A stretch of DNA of 45,628 bases from Rhodospirillales bacterium (GTDB lineage: Bacteria > Pseudomonadota > Alphaproteobacteria > Acetobacterales > Acetobacteraceae). The notes beneath the pieces were generated by a model. That model saw nothing but the letters and a program-made list of their open reading frames with translations. It was not told where the DNA came from and searched no databases. This document shows, in pieces, positions 36,182 to 44,194 of the stretch (position 1 is its first letter; each line of letters opens with the position of its first letter). The stretch spans positions 1-45,628 of the forward strand of contig CANFKS010000020.1 in the NCBI GenBank assembly GCA_947447625.1, read 5' to 3'. The position numbers and the translations under genes are program-made.

Positions 36182-37648
36182 ATGAACAACCCTTACGAGG
36201 CCCTTGGGGTTCGCCCCTTCATAAACTGCTGCGCCGTGCGCACGGTCCATGGCGGCAGCCTCATGCTCCCCGAAGTGCGGGATGCCGTCGCCGCTGCATC
36301 GCGCATGTTCGTCAACCTCGACGAACTCATGGAAGCGGCCTCCGCGCGCATCGCCGCCCTCACCGGCGCCGAATGGGGCATCGTGACCTGCGGCAGCGCC
36401 GCGGCCGTGGCGCTCGGCACCGCAGCCTGCGTCGCGGGCAATGACCCGTTGAAAATGCTCAAGCTTCCTTTCACCGAGGGCATGGCCAACCGCGTCATCA
36501 TGCCGCGCAATCAGCGTTTTGCCTATGATCAGGCGGTTCGCATGATCGGCACCCATATCATCGAGATCGACACGCTCGATGATCTTGAAGCGGCGCTGCG
36601 GGAACCCACCGCCATGGTCTGCCTGCTCGGCACCCATGAGCACCACGCGAGCGTGCGCTTGGAGGAGATCGTTCAGCGCACCAGGCCCCTCGGCATCCCG
36701 ATTCTGGTCGATGCCGCCTCCGAGCACATCGAGAACCCCTCGCCCTGGCTCGTTCGTGGCGCGGATCTCGTGGTCTATTCCGGCGGCAAGTTCCTGCGCG
36801 GTCCGCAAACCAGCGGCCTGCTTCTCGGCCGCAAGGACCTCGTGCAGGCCGCCTGGCGGAACGCTTCGCCCCACCAGGCGATTGGCCGGCCGATGAAAGT
36901 CTCCAAGGAAGACATCGTCGGCCTCGTCGCTGCCCTCGAAGTCTGGTTCCGCACGCGCGATGCGGGTCTCGAACGAAGCCGCTGGGAGGCCGACCTCGCC
37001 ACCATCGCGGCCAAGCTCGGCAGCGTGTGCCGCGCCACGGTGATGCCGCCCGAAGGTGTCGAGCGGGTCCCCTCCCTGCGGATCACCTGGGATGCCGAAC
37101 GAACCGGGCTCGATGGCAACGCCCTGCGCGCCAAACTGCTGAAGGGCAGCCCGCGCATCATGCTTGACGACATGTCCGCCGATGCCGACAGCATTGATAT
37201 CGACCCGTTCAGCCTGCAGCCCGGAGAGGCCGCCCAGGTCGGCGACGCCATCGCCATTGCTCTCTCTGCCAACGCTGCACCATCCCCCAAACCTGCCCCC
37301 GCGCAAGTCGATCTCGCAGGTGACTGGATCCTCGATGTGACCTTCCTGCACGGCCGGCGAACCCATCTTCTCACCCTCGGCCAGTCCGGCGCCACCCTTC
37401 ACGGCACCCATAGCAGCGCCGATTTCACCGGTCCCGTCACTGGTCTTCTAACCCCGGATGGCCTCGCCTTTCATCTCGATACCATCCACGAAGCCAGCAC
37501 CATCCGCTACAACTTCGAAGGCAACGCCGCCGGCGCCACGCTCGGCGGAACCGTGACCGTCGGAACCTACAACGCCCACCATATTGGCACCGTCAACCTG
37601 ACCCAATTCGGCACCGGCCGCTGGTCGGCGCGGCGGGAGACGGTCTGA
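36182..37648 (+). CDS. SelA/DgaE-like PLP enzyme with an extra C-terminal beta-rich domain
   Basis: 488 residues. Residues 1-about 365 match the SelA-like aminotransferase-fold family that includes D-glucosaminate-6-phosphate ammonia-lyase (DgaE): NCCAVRTVHGGSLMLPEV at the N-terminus, TCGSAAAVALGTAAC, D178 in ILVDAAS, and the PLP lysine K203 in YSGGKFLRGPQTSG. It is not selenocysteine synthase: no selB or tRNA-Sec nearby. After a Pro/Ala linker (about 364-377) comes a 110-residue domain of short beta-strands (DWILDVTF, THLLTLGQSGATLHGTHSS, GTVNLTQFGTGRW), which I do not recognise. The ATG at 36182 follows AAGGAG. Probably an alpha,beta-eliminating ammonia-lyase at the end of the four-gene operon. 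Confidence 0.85.
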   Translation: MNNPYEALGVRPFINCCAVRTVHGGSLMLPEVRDAVAAASRMFVNLDELMEAASARIAALTGAEWGIVTCGSAAAVALGTAACVAGNDPLKMLKLPFTEGMANRVIMPRNQRFAYDQAVRMIGTHIIEIDTLDDLEAALREPTAMVCLLGTHEHHASVRLEEIVQRTRPLGIPILVDAASEHIENPSPWLVRGADLVVYSGGKFLRGPQTSGLLLGRKDLVQAAWRNASPHQAIGRPMKVSKEDIVGLVAALEVWFRTRDAGLERSRWEADLATIAAKLGSVCRATVMPPEGVERVPSLRITWDAERTGLDGNALRAKLLKGSPRIMLDDMSADADSIDIDPFSLQPGEAAQVGDAIAIALSANAAPSPKPAPAQVDLAGDWILDVTFLHGRRTHLLTLGQSGATLHGTHSSADFTGPVTGLLTPDGLAFHLDTIHEASTIRYNFEGNAAGATLGGTVTVGTYNAHHIGTVNLTQFGTGRWSARRETV

Positions 37649-37712
37649 GACGTCTGAAAGCCGAACAATCCCAGCCTGCCCCTGGGTTTGGTAAACCGCG
37701 GGGCAGCGGCGG

Positions 37713-38066
37713 TCAGGCTGTCTCTGGTGCTGCTGATGGAATGGTGGCGAGGGCTCGGGCGATGGTCCTGTGCCAGGAGAGGGTAACCCCGTCGGACGGG
37801 CGCCAGACGATAAAGCCGCCATCGCAGCACCCAATGCCCCAGACCGCCCATTGTTTATCCGGCGTGTAGATCAGCATGAAGTCGCCGAGTTCCGCATCGT
37901 CGTCGGTCGCCGGGCTCTCATAGGCGATACGGGTGTAGCCGCGTGCACGGGCCCCGTTCTGCCATTCCATCGCCACCATTCGATCCCGCAACGTCATGCG
38001 GTTGCTGCTGCGGGTGTGGCGGACGAAGGGAAGGATGACGGCGGTGTTCGTTTGGAACGCGGACAT
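37713..38066 (-). CDS. Small conserved-looking hypothetical protein
   Basis: 117 residues, no TM segment or signal. Features: TLRDRMVAMEWQNGARARGY, a DDDAELGDFMLIYTPDKQWAVWG acid-to-aromatic stretch, and GCCDGGFIVWRPSDGVTLSWHRT. Contains adjacent cysteines (GIGCCDGG) that could bind a metal or form a disulfide. Start ATG 38064-38066 has GGAGAG about 11 nt upstream. I do not recognise the family. A CRP/FNR-type palindrome is centred about 65 bp upstream of the start. Convergent with the SelA-like gene, 64 bp apart. Confidence 0.65.
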   Translation of the reverse strand: MSAFQTNTAVILPFVRHTRSSNRMTLRDRMVAMEWQNGARARGYTRIAYESPATDDDAELGDFMLIYTPDKQWAVWGIGCCDGGFIVWRPSDGVTLSWHRTIARALATIPSAAPETA

Positions 38067-38123
38067 CGTCGGTGCTCTCCATTGCGTGAGCCCCTGACCT
38101 AATCTGCGCCAACACCGCCGAGG

Positions 38124-38139
38124 AGTGATCCACATCACA
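38124..38139. promoter_or_regulatory. CRP/FNR-family-type palindrome
   Basis: AGTGATCCACATCACA matches the CRP half-site pattern GTGA-N6-TCAC. A class II arrangement (centre at -41.5) puts the start of transcription of the minus-strand small gene near 38090, leaving a 5' leader of about 24 nt. The nearest -10-like sequence on the minus strand is TTAGGT (38102 to 38097), a weak match. The palindrome lies 4 bp from repeat copy D. Confidence 0.5.
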
Positions 38140-38142
38140 CCT

Positions 38143-38246
38143 TAGAGCGGGATGCCTTCTGATAGGCGAAGGTATCCCGCTCTAACTCTTTGTTTGATCG
38201 CCTGATTCAGATTTTTGGTGATTCCAGCAAACATCATCAGGCTCTA
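38143..38246 (+). repeat. Dispersed TAGAGC-ended hairpin element, copy D
   Basis: 104 bp, same orientation as copies C and E. Left stem AGAGCGGGATGCCTT with AAGGTATCCCGCTCT (one G-U pair). Ends TAGAGC and GCTCTA. Here it does not provide a stop codon: it lies between the promoter of the small gene and the 3' end of purA, whose TAA is 11 nt beyond the element. Probably terminates the hisZ-purA transcript. Confidence 0.88.
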
Positions 38247-38256
38247 GCGAGGCGTG

Positions 38257-39546
38257 TTACCCGTCGAACGGATCTTTCACCATGATCGTGTCGTCGCGTT
38301 CCGGCGAGGTGGACAGCAGCGTCACCGGCGCCTCGACGAGTTCCTCGATGCGGCGGACGTATTTGATCGCCTGGGCCGGCAGTTCCGCCCAACTGCGCGC
38401 GCCTCGGGTCGAGCCTGTCCAGCCCTCCATGGTTTCGAAGACCGGCAGCGCCCGGGCCTGGGCGCGGGGCGCGGCGGGAAGGCGCTTCACCATCTGCCCG
38501 TCGATCGTATAGCCAACGCAAACCTTGAGTTCCGTCAACCCGTCGAGCACGTCAAGCTTGGTCAACGCCAGGCCATTGATCCCGCCCACCTTGACGGCCT
38601 GGCGCACCAGGGCGGCGTCGAACCAGCCGCACCGGCGCGGCCGGCCGGTTACGGTGCCGAATTCGAAACCCCGCTCGCCCAGCAGCCTGCCGGTTTCGTC
38701 CGTCAGTTCCGACGGGAAGGGACCGGAGCCGACACGGGTGCAATAGGCCTTGGCAATGCCCAGCACGAAACCGATCGCGCCCGGCCCCACGCCGGACCCG
38801 GAGGCCGCAGTGGCGGCGACGGTGTTGCTGCTGGTGACGAAAGGATAGGTCCCGTGATCGACATCGAGCATCACGGCCTGGGCGCCTTCGAACAGGATGC
38901 GCTTGCCGCTGCGGCGGGCTTCGTCGAGGCGTTCCCACACCGGTTCGGCGTAGGGCAGGATTTGCGGCGCCAGTTCGAGCAGGCGGTCGAGCAGCGCCTG
39001 CTTTTCGAACGTCTCGGCCCCCAGGCCGGCAAGCAGGGTGTTGTGGTGGAGGAGGAGTTCGTCGAGCTTGTCGGCCAGGGTCTCGGGTTCGGCCAGGTCA
39101 GCGACGCGGATGGCGCGTCGCGCCACCTTGTCCTCATAGGCCGGGCCGATGCCGCGGCCCGTGGTGCCGATTTTGCGATCGCCGCGCGCGGTTTCGCGGG
39201 CCCGGTCGATGGCGGCATGCAGCGGCAGGATGAGGATGGCATTGTCGGCGAGGCGCAGCGTCTCGGGCGTTACATTCAGGCCCTGCGCCTTGACGCGGGC
39301 AATCTCGGCCAGAAGTGCCTCGGGGTCGACCACGAGGCCGTTGCCGATGATACCCAGTTTGCCGCGCACCAGGCCCGACGGCAGCAGCGAGAGCTTGTAG
39401 GTCTGGTTGCCGACCACCAGCGTATGCCCGGCGTTATGGCCGCCTTGGAAGCGGACGACGACATCGGCCCTGCTGGCCAGCCAATCGACAATTTTTCCTT
39501 TACCCTCGTCGCCCCACTGGGCGCCGATGACGGTGACGTTGGTCAT
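38257..39546 (-). CDS. purA: Adenylosuccinate synthase
   Basis: 429 residues, normal length. GTP-dependent ligation of IMP and aspartate, the first committed step to AMP. N-terminus [20 protein letters not shown] carries the GDEGKGK P-loop; then [45 protein letters not shown] and [11 protein letters not shown]. Start ATG 39546, six nt after the hisZ stop, so the two are co-transcribed. The hisZ-purA pairing recurs in related alphaproteobacteria. Terminated near repeat copy D. Confidence 0.98.
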   Translation of the reverse strand: MTNVTVIGAQWGDEGKGKIVDWLASRADVVVRFQGGHNAGHTLVVGNQTYKLSLLPSGLVRGKLGIIGNGLVVDPEALLAEIARVKAQGLNVTPETLRLADNAILILPLHAAIDRARETARGDRKIGTTGRGIGPAYEDKVARRAIRVADLAEPETLADKLDELLLHHNTLLAGLGAETFEKQALLDRLLELAPQILPYAEPVWERLDEARRSGKRILFEGAQAVMLDVDHGTYPFVTSSNTVAATAASGSGVGPGAIGFVLGIAKAYCTRVGSGPFPSELTDETGRLLGERGFEFGTVTGRPRRCGWFDAALVRQAVKVGGINGLALTKLDVLDGLTELKVCVGYTIDGQMVKRLPAAPRAQARALPVFETMEGWTGSTRGARSWAELPAQAIKYVRRIEELVEAPVTLLSTSPERDDTIMVKDPFDG

Positions 39547-39552
39547 ATGGAT

Positions 39553-40704
39553 CTACTCCGGTTGGAGAGCGACGGGAGCGATCCCGTCAAGCAAATGAGT
39601 GCAGCCGGCCTGACGGGCGGCGGCATAAGGATCGGACGCGGCTTCGAGCGCGCCCACGGTAGCCCAGCCCTCGGCACGCAAAGCAGCCGCAGCGTCGGGC
39701 GAGGTGGAGAGCGGAATGAACACGCGACGCCGAACGGGCCGGCGCGGGGCCGCGCGCAACACGGCGTCGGGATAGAGGGTGAGCCCGGTGGCGGGTTCGG
39801 TCTCGCCGCAGATGTAGCGCCCGCCGCGGCCGAGTTCGAGATGCCGGTCCGGCGCATAAAAGGTCATACAAACGCCGGTATGGTAGCGCAGGCCGCGGAA
39901 TTCGACCGGGTCGATCGTGAGTTTCAGCCTGGGCGAGCGGGCCCGGATGGCTGCAACAGTGGCGGCGAGGCGATCGGCATGGGCCCGCGCGCCTTGCGTC
40001 AGTGCAGCATTGGCCAGTGCGGCGAGCGCCCCATCGGCGGCGCCGGCGGCGAGCAGCAGGTCGGTCAACGTGCCGGCCAGTGCTCCCGCCCGTTCGGTGA
40101 CGGCGGCGGCATCCTTGCGGTCGAGCGCACGGGCCAGGCGCGCGCGCGCTTCGCCCGTGATGCCGCTTTCATCGAGCAGCGTCGGTACCAGGAGCGGCAA
40201 TGTGAGGTCGATCGATATGCGCGTCAGCCCCACCGCCTCCAGGGCGGCGACGCCCACCAACACGATTTCGGCATCGGCCTCGGGGCTGTCATGTCCGATC
40301 AGTTCGATACCAGCCTGGGCAATTTGCCGATCAGGCGCGATCTGCCCGCCCTGCACGCGCAGGCATTGCCCCGCATAAGACAGGCGCAGCGGCCGGGGCG
40401 CATGGGCAAGCCGTGTGGCGGCGATCCGTGCGACCTGCGGCGTCATGTCCGCCCGCACGCCCATCATGCGCCGCGTATCGGGGTCCATCAGCCGAAACGT
40501 CTGGTCCGACATTGCCGCGCCCGACCCGCTCAGCAGCGAATCCTCGAACTCAAGGAGCGGCGGTTTGACGCGCTGATACCCGTGCGAGGCAAAACCCTCC
40601 ATCAAGGCCGCGACGGACGCGGCCTCGGTCTCCGCATCGGGCGGCAGCAGGTCAAGCAGTCCAGCCGGCAGGAGGGCCGTGTTGGGAGGCGGATCATCGG
40701 TCAT
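39553..40704 (-). CDS. hisZ: ATP phosphoribosyltransferase regulatory subunit
   Basis: 383-residue HisRS paralog without synthetase activity that activates the short-form HisG in the first step of histidine synthesis. Seen: LPAGLLDLLPPDAETE near the start, FRLMDPDTRRMMGVRADMTPQVARIAATRL (class II-like motif 2 region) and YHTGVCMTFYAPDRHLELGRGGRY. Presence implies a short HisG elsewhere. Start ATG 40702-40704, where homology begins; a weak ribosome-binding site. Divergent from purC, 137 bp apart. Confidence 0.93.
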   Translation of the reverse strand: MTDDPPPNTALLPAGLLDLLPPDAETEAASVAALMEGFASHGYQRVKPPLLEFEDSLLSGSGAAMSDQTFRLMDPDTRRMMGVRADMTPQVARIAATRLAHAPRPLRLSYAGQCLRVQGGQIAPDRQIAQAGIELIGHDSPEADAEIVLVGVAALEAVGLTRISIDLTLPLLVPTLLDESGITGEARARLARALDRKDAAAVTERAGALAGTLTDLLLAAGAADGALAALANAALTQGARAHADRLAATVAAIRARSPRLKLTIDPVEFRGLRYHTGVCMTFYAPDRHLELGRGGRYICGETEPATGLTLYPDAVLRAAPRRPVRRRVFIPLSTSPDAAAALRAEGWATVGALEAASDPYAAARQAGCTHLLDGIAPVALQPE

Positions 40705-40841
40705 TGGAAGCCGGTCTCGTAGTGGCGAGGGCCTATAGCACCCGGGGGCGTGGGGCGAAAGCCGCTTGCGATCCATGCCCCCTCCATGACACGCCGCGCC
40801 CGCCGCGCTAGAAACGGTGCGACCTCCAGAAAGCCCTTGCC

Positions 40842-41810
40842 ATGGACCTCGCCTCCCTCCGTCCCTTCGCTGGCCTCACGCTGCCCGAGGCCGCCATTCC
40901 CGAACTGCCCAACCGCTACCGAGGCAAGGTGCGCGAGAATTATGACATGCCCGACGGCAGCCGCGTGCTGATCGCGACCGATCGGCTCTCCGCGTTCGAT
41001 CGCATGATCTGCGCCGTACCCTTCAAAGGCCAGGTGCTGACCCAGACCGCGCGGCACTGGTTCGAGGCCACCGCCGACATCTGCCCCAATCACGTTCTGT
41101 CCTACCCCGACCCCAACGTGGTGCGTGCCCGCAAACTCGATATCCTGCCGGTCGAAATGGTCGTCCGCGGCTACCTCGCCGGCACCACCGGAACCTCGGT
41201 CCTGACGATGTACAAAAAAGGCCAGCGCGCCATGTACGGCGTGCGCCTGCCCGATGGGCTCCGCGACAACCAGCGCCTGCCGCACCCCATCCTGACACCC
41301 ACCAGCAAGGAATTCGACGGCGGGCATGACGCGCCGCTCACGCCGCACGACATCGTCGCCTCCGGCCTGCTCCCCCAGCCGATCTGGGACCAGGTGAGCG
41401 CCTACAGCCTCGCTTTATTCGCCCGTGGCCAGCAGATGGCCGCCGCAAGGGGCCTCATCCTGGCCGACACCAAATACGAATTCGGCCTCGACGCCGCAGG
41501 TTCCGTAATCCTGGCTGACGAAATCCACACGCCGGACAGCAGCCGCTTCTGGCGCGCCGCCACCTACGAGGCCCGCTTCGCTGCCGGCCAGCCGCCCGAA
41601 AGCTTCGACAAGGACGTCATCCGTCGTTGGATTTCCGCCCGCTGCGACCCCTACACCGACGACCTCCCCGCAATCCCGCAGGATCTCATCCTGGAGACCG
41701 CCCTGGTCTACATCCAGGCCTATGAAACCATCACCGCGCGCCGCTTCTTTCTGCCCGACGACCTGACCCCGGTGCTGGACCGGGTGCGCCGCAACCTGCT
41801 CGGTGCTTAG
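40842..41810 (+). CDS. purC: SAICAR synthase
   Basis: 322 residues, the longer form. Joins aspartate to CAIR in purine synthesis. Motifs: [52 protein letters not shown] and [14 protein letters not shown]. The start ATG at 40842 is the first after a divergent region. The TAG stop (41808-41810) is the left end of repeat copy E. Excision of the element with one TA would leave TAG, so the insertion kept the protein intact. Confidence 0.97.
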   Translation: MDLASLRPFAGLTLPEAAIPELPNRYRGKVRENYDMPDGSRVLIATDRLSAFDRMICAVPFKGQVLTQTARHWFEATADICPNHVLSYPDPNVVRARKLDILPVEMVVRGYLAGTTGTSVLTMYKKGQRAMYGVRLPDGLRDNQRLPHPILTPTSKEFDGGHDAPLTPHDIVASGLLPQPIWDQVSAYSLALFARGQQMAAARGLILADTKYEFGLDAAGSVILADEIHTPDSSRFWRAATYEARFAAGQPPESFDKDVIRRWISARCDPYTDDLPAIPQDLILETALVYIQAYETITARRFFLPDDLTPVLDRVRRNLLGA

Positions 41811-41910
41811 AGCGGGATGCCTTCTGATCGGCGAAGCATCCCGCTCTCGCGCATTGTTTGATCGGCTGGTTCAGGTTTTGTGGCGGTTCCGACAAAATCA
41901 TCAGGCTCTA
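41808..41910 (+). repeat. Dispersed TAGAGC-ended hairpin element, copy E
   Basis: 103 bp. The most diverged copy: left stem has a one-base bulge (AGAGCGGGATGCCTT against AAGCATCCCGCTCT) and the right hairpin is weaker. Its left TAG is the purC stop and its right CTA is the stop of the alcohol dehydrogenase on the minus strand. The reconstructed empty site reads GCT-TA-GCT, in which both genes would stop on the same TA (TAG on plus, TAA on minus). Confidence 0.85.
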
Positions 41911-42957
41911 GCTGTCGATCAGAACCTGCCTGCCCGTGACGATGCCCGCCTCGAGGTCGTGCATGGCTGCGTTGGCCTCGGTTTTGGGCCGCTCGATGAT
42001 GAGCGACGGCTTGAGCTTGCCGGAGCGGGCGAGTTCGAGAACGTCGCGCAGGTCATTGAGCGAGCCGGTGAGGCTGCCTTGCACGGTCTGTGCCTTGAAG
42101 ATGGTGGCGGAGACGGACAGAACGATTTCGCCGCCGCCGATGCCGACGAGGATGAGCTTGCCGCCCTTGGGCAGGACCGCCATGCCGGTATTGGCGGTGA
42201 TGTCGTTGCCGACAAAATCGATCACCGCGGCGATCGGCACCGGCAGCGCGAGAAGCTCCGCCTTGGCCGCCTCGTCGCCATCGACAGCGAGGCTTGCGCC
42301 CGCGGCGAGCGCGGCGGCCCGCTTCTCGGCGCTGGTGTCGATCACCACGATGGCCTGGTGACCGAAGGCCTTCAACATCGCGATCGCGGCATGGCCGAGG
42401 CCGCCGGCGCCGATCAGCACGACGGGCTGGTCGGAGCGGAGCGGCCCGATCTTGCGGATCGCCGAATAGGTCGTGATCCCGGAGCAGGCATAGGTGGCGG
42501 CCAAGGATGCAGGGATGCCGCTGTAGTCGAGCAAATAGCGCGGATGCGGCACCTTCACCTGACGGGCGAAGCCACCGTTGAGCACCGCGCCGAGGCTGCG
42601 CTGGCGGGTACACAGATTGTCATCGCCGGTGGCGCAGCGCTCGCACGATCCGCAGCCGATCCAGGGATAGACGACGCGGCTGTCGCCGATCGTCACGCCT
42701 TGGGCTTGCGGGCCAAACGCAACGACGCGACCGACCATTTCATGGCCTGGCGCTGCCGGCAATTTCAGGCCTCGATCGGCGACCGAGAGAAACTTCCCGC
42801 CACCCATCTTGTAGCCGCCGTGCCACATGTGCAGGTCCGAATGGCAGACCCCGCAATGCGTGACTTCGACAACGACTTCGCTGCCGGTCGCGTGCAGATC
42901 CGGCAATTCCACGCATTCGAGCGGCGCCTTATGCGCCGTGATGGCCCAAACTTTCAT
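41908..42957 (-). CDS. Zinc-dependent alcohol dehydrogenase (MDR family, AdhP-like)
   Basis: 349 residues. Catalytic zinc: C38 in CGVCHSD, H72/E73 in GHEMVG, and C158. Structural zinc loop C102, C105, C108, C116 (GCGSCERCATGDDNLC). NAD-binding GAGGLG at 183-188. Oxidises an alcohol to an aldehyde with NAD+. GGGAGGA precedes the ATG at 42957. Stop from repeat copy E. Unusual insert GYKMGGGKFLSVADRGLKLP between the zinc motifs, as in some formaldehyde- or aromatic-alcohol-linked members. Substrate unknown. Confidence 0.9.
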   Translation of the reverse strand: MKVWAITAHKAPLECVELPDLHATGSEVVVEVTHCGVCHSDLHMWHGGYKMGGGKFLSVADRGLKLPAAPGHEMVGRVVAFGPQAQGVTIGDSRVVYPWIGCGSCERCATGDDNLCTRQRSLGAVLNGGFARQVKVPHPRYLLDYSGIPASLAATYACSGITTYSAIRKIGPLRSDQPVVLIGAGGLGHAAIAMLKAFGHQAIVVIDTSAEKRAAALAAGASLAVDGDEAAKAELLALPVPIAAVIDFVGNDITANTGMAVLPKGGKLILVGIGGGEIVLSVSATIFKAQTVQGSLTGSLNDLRDVLELARSGKLKPSLIIERPKTEANAAMHDLEAGIVTGRQVLIDS

Positions 42958-43276
42958 AGTACTATCCTCCCTCTATGCGGCGATCTTGCACCAAGTGTCG
43001 GGCGGGCTGAAGGCCTGACAGCCCAGGATCGTCGTTTTTTGGCTATAAATATTTCATGCGGCCTGCGCCTCGGCGGGTGACTTGGCGGATACAGGGCGTA
43101 GCACCGAACCGATAGGGACGAGGCATGTGTGCAGTCTCATCCCGTGCGGCAGAACCAGCGCGAGATCGGCAGCCATCTGGGCGTTTGCGCAGGATTGACA
43201 TCATTTTTCGCCTATGGAACAGCTCTTCGCATGGATGAAAGATATTTTCCGGTATGCCTCCGCGGGGTCATCTCCG
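42958..43276. other. Divergent intergenic region, adh to amidohydrolase
   Basis: About 320 bp with no supported gene. Contains a short AT-rich patch (TATAAATATTT, around 43043-43053) suited to the dehydrogenase promoter, and TTGACA at about 43194-43199, a good -35 for the plus-strand pair, though no clear -10 follows at 17 bp. If transcription starts downstream of that, the ATG at 43277 is the better amidohydrolase start. Confidence 0.4.
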
Positions 43277-44194
43277 ATGTATGACGGCCCGATCTGTGAT
43301 GCCTTCCTCCATGGCCCCTGGATCGGCGGCCCCGGTAAGAGCACACGCGCTGACGTGGTGCCATGGACGGATGATCGCCGGCTGCGGCGTGTGATGGGCA
43401 CCTTCCATCATCCGGACCAACCCGGTGGGGTGGCGCCGCGGCGCAGTGTGGCCGAGGTGCTGGCAGAGATGGACGCCAGCGGTGTGCACAACGGGGTTGT
43501 GGCGGCAAAAGTTTATTACCCCACCACGATCGAGGCGCTGAACGCGTTGCATGACGAATTGGGTATGGTCGCCGGTGCGTCGCAGGGGCGGCTGCGCTGG
43601 ATTGCAACCGTTATGCCGCCGGAGCACGGGCCGGGATCCTACTGGGATTTGATGCAGGGGCCGCGGATCATCCGCGCCCTGGCCGGCCTTCCGGGGCTGG
43701 TCGGGGTCCATATCACGCCGTCGCCTTGGGGTTTGGCGCCGAATGATCGGTGGTACTACCCGCTCTATGCTGCGTGCAGCGATCTCGGGCTCGCCGTCTA
43801 CGCCTATGTCGGCATGCCTGGGCCATTATGGCCGATGGGGCCCAACGACCCGACCCATCTGGACGACGTGGCCCTGGCGTTTCCGGACCTGCCGATCATT
43901 GCCCACCATATTGGCGACCCGTGGAACGACATGGCGGTGCGTCTCGCAGCGCGGCATGCGAACTACTATATCTGCACCTCGGCCTGGTCGCCAAAAGCCT
44001 ATCCGAAGGCACTGATGGAGTTCATGGCCGGGCGCTGGCACGGCACCAAAGGGGCAGATAAGGTGCTGTTTGCCTCGGATTACCCGTTGCTTGACCTGGG
44101 GCGGGCGGTGGCAGCGGCGCGGGCGATGAAACTGGAGGACGGGGATTTGCGACGCGTGTTGTTTGACAATGCGAACCGGCTGCTGTTCCGGTGA
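43277..44194 (+). CDS. Amidohydrolase family protein (PF04909-type, decarboxylase/hydrolase)
   Basis: 305 residues from ATG 43277 (MYDGPICDAFLHGPW); a longer form from 43214 is possible but has no ribosome-binding site and overlaps the putative promoter. Features of amidohydrolase-2 TIM barrels: ATVMPPEHG, VGVHITPSPWG, IIAHHIGDPWND (metal-binding His region), and FASDYPLLD (the Asp of the SDYP motif). The N-terminal HxH is not obvious: DAFLH replaces the usual DxHxH. Such enzymes hydrolyse or decarboxylate small acids or lactones. Its stop overlaps the CoA-transferase start (GTGA), so the two act in one pathway. Confidence 0.83.
   Translation: MYDGPICDAFLHGPWIGGPGKSTRADVVPWTDDRRLRRVMGTFHHPDQPGGVAPRRSVAEVLAEMDASGVHNGVVAAKVYYPTTIEALNALHDELGMVAGASQGRLRWIATVMPPEHGPGSYWDLMQGPRIIRALAGLPGLVGVHITPSPWGLAPNDRWYYPLYAACSDLGLAVYAYVGMPGPLWPMGPNDPTHLDDVALAFPDLPIIAHHIGDPWNDMAVRLAARHANYYICTSAWSPKAYPKALMEFMAGRWHGTKGADKVLFASDYPLLDLGRAVAAARAMKLEDGDLRRVLFDNANRLLFR

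Noticed and set aside
36182-37648. Selenocysteine synthase (selA)
   Set aside because: No selB, selD or tRNA-Sec in the neighbourhood and an extra C-terminal domain; the lyase branch of the superfamily fits better.
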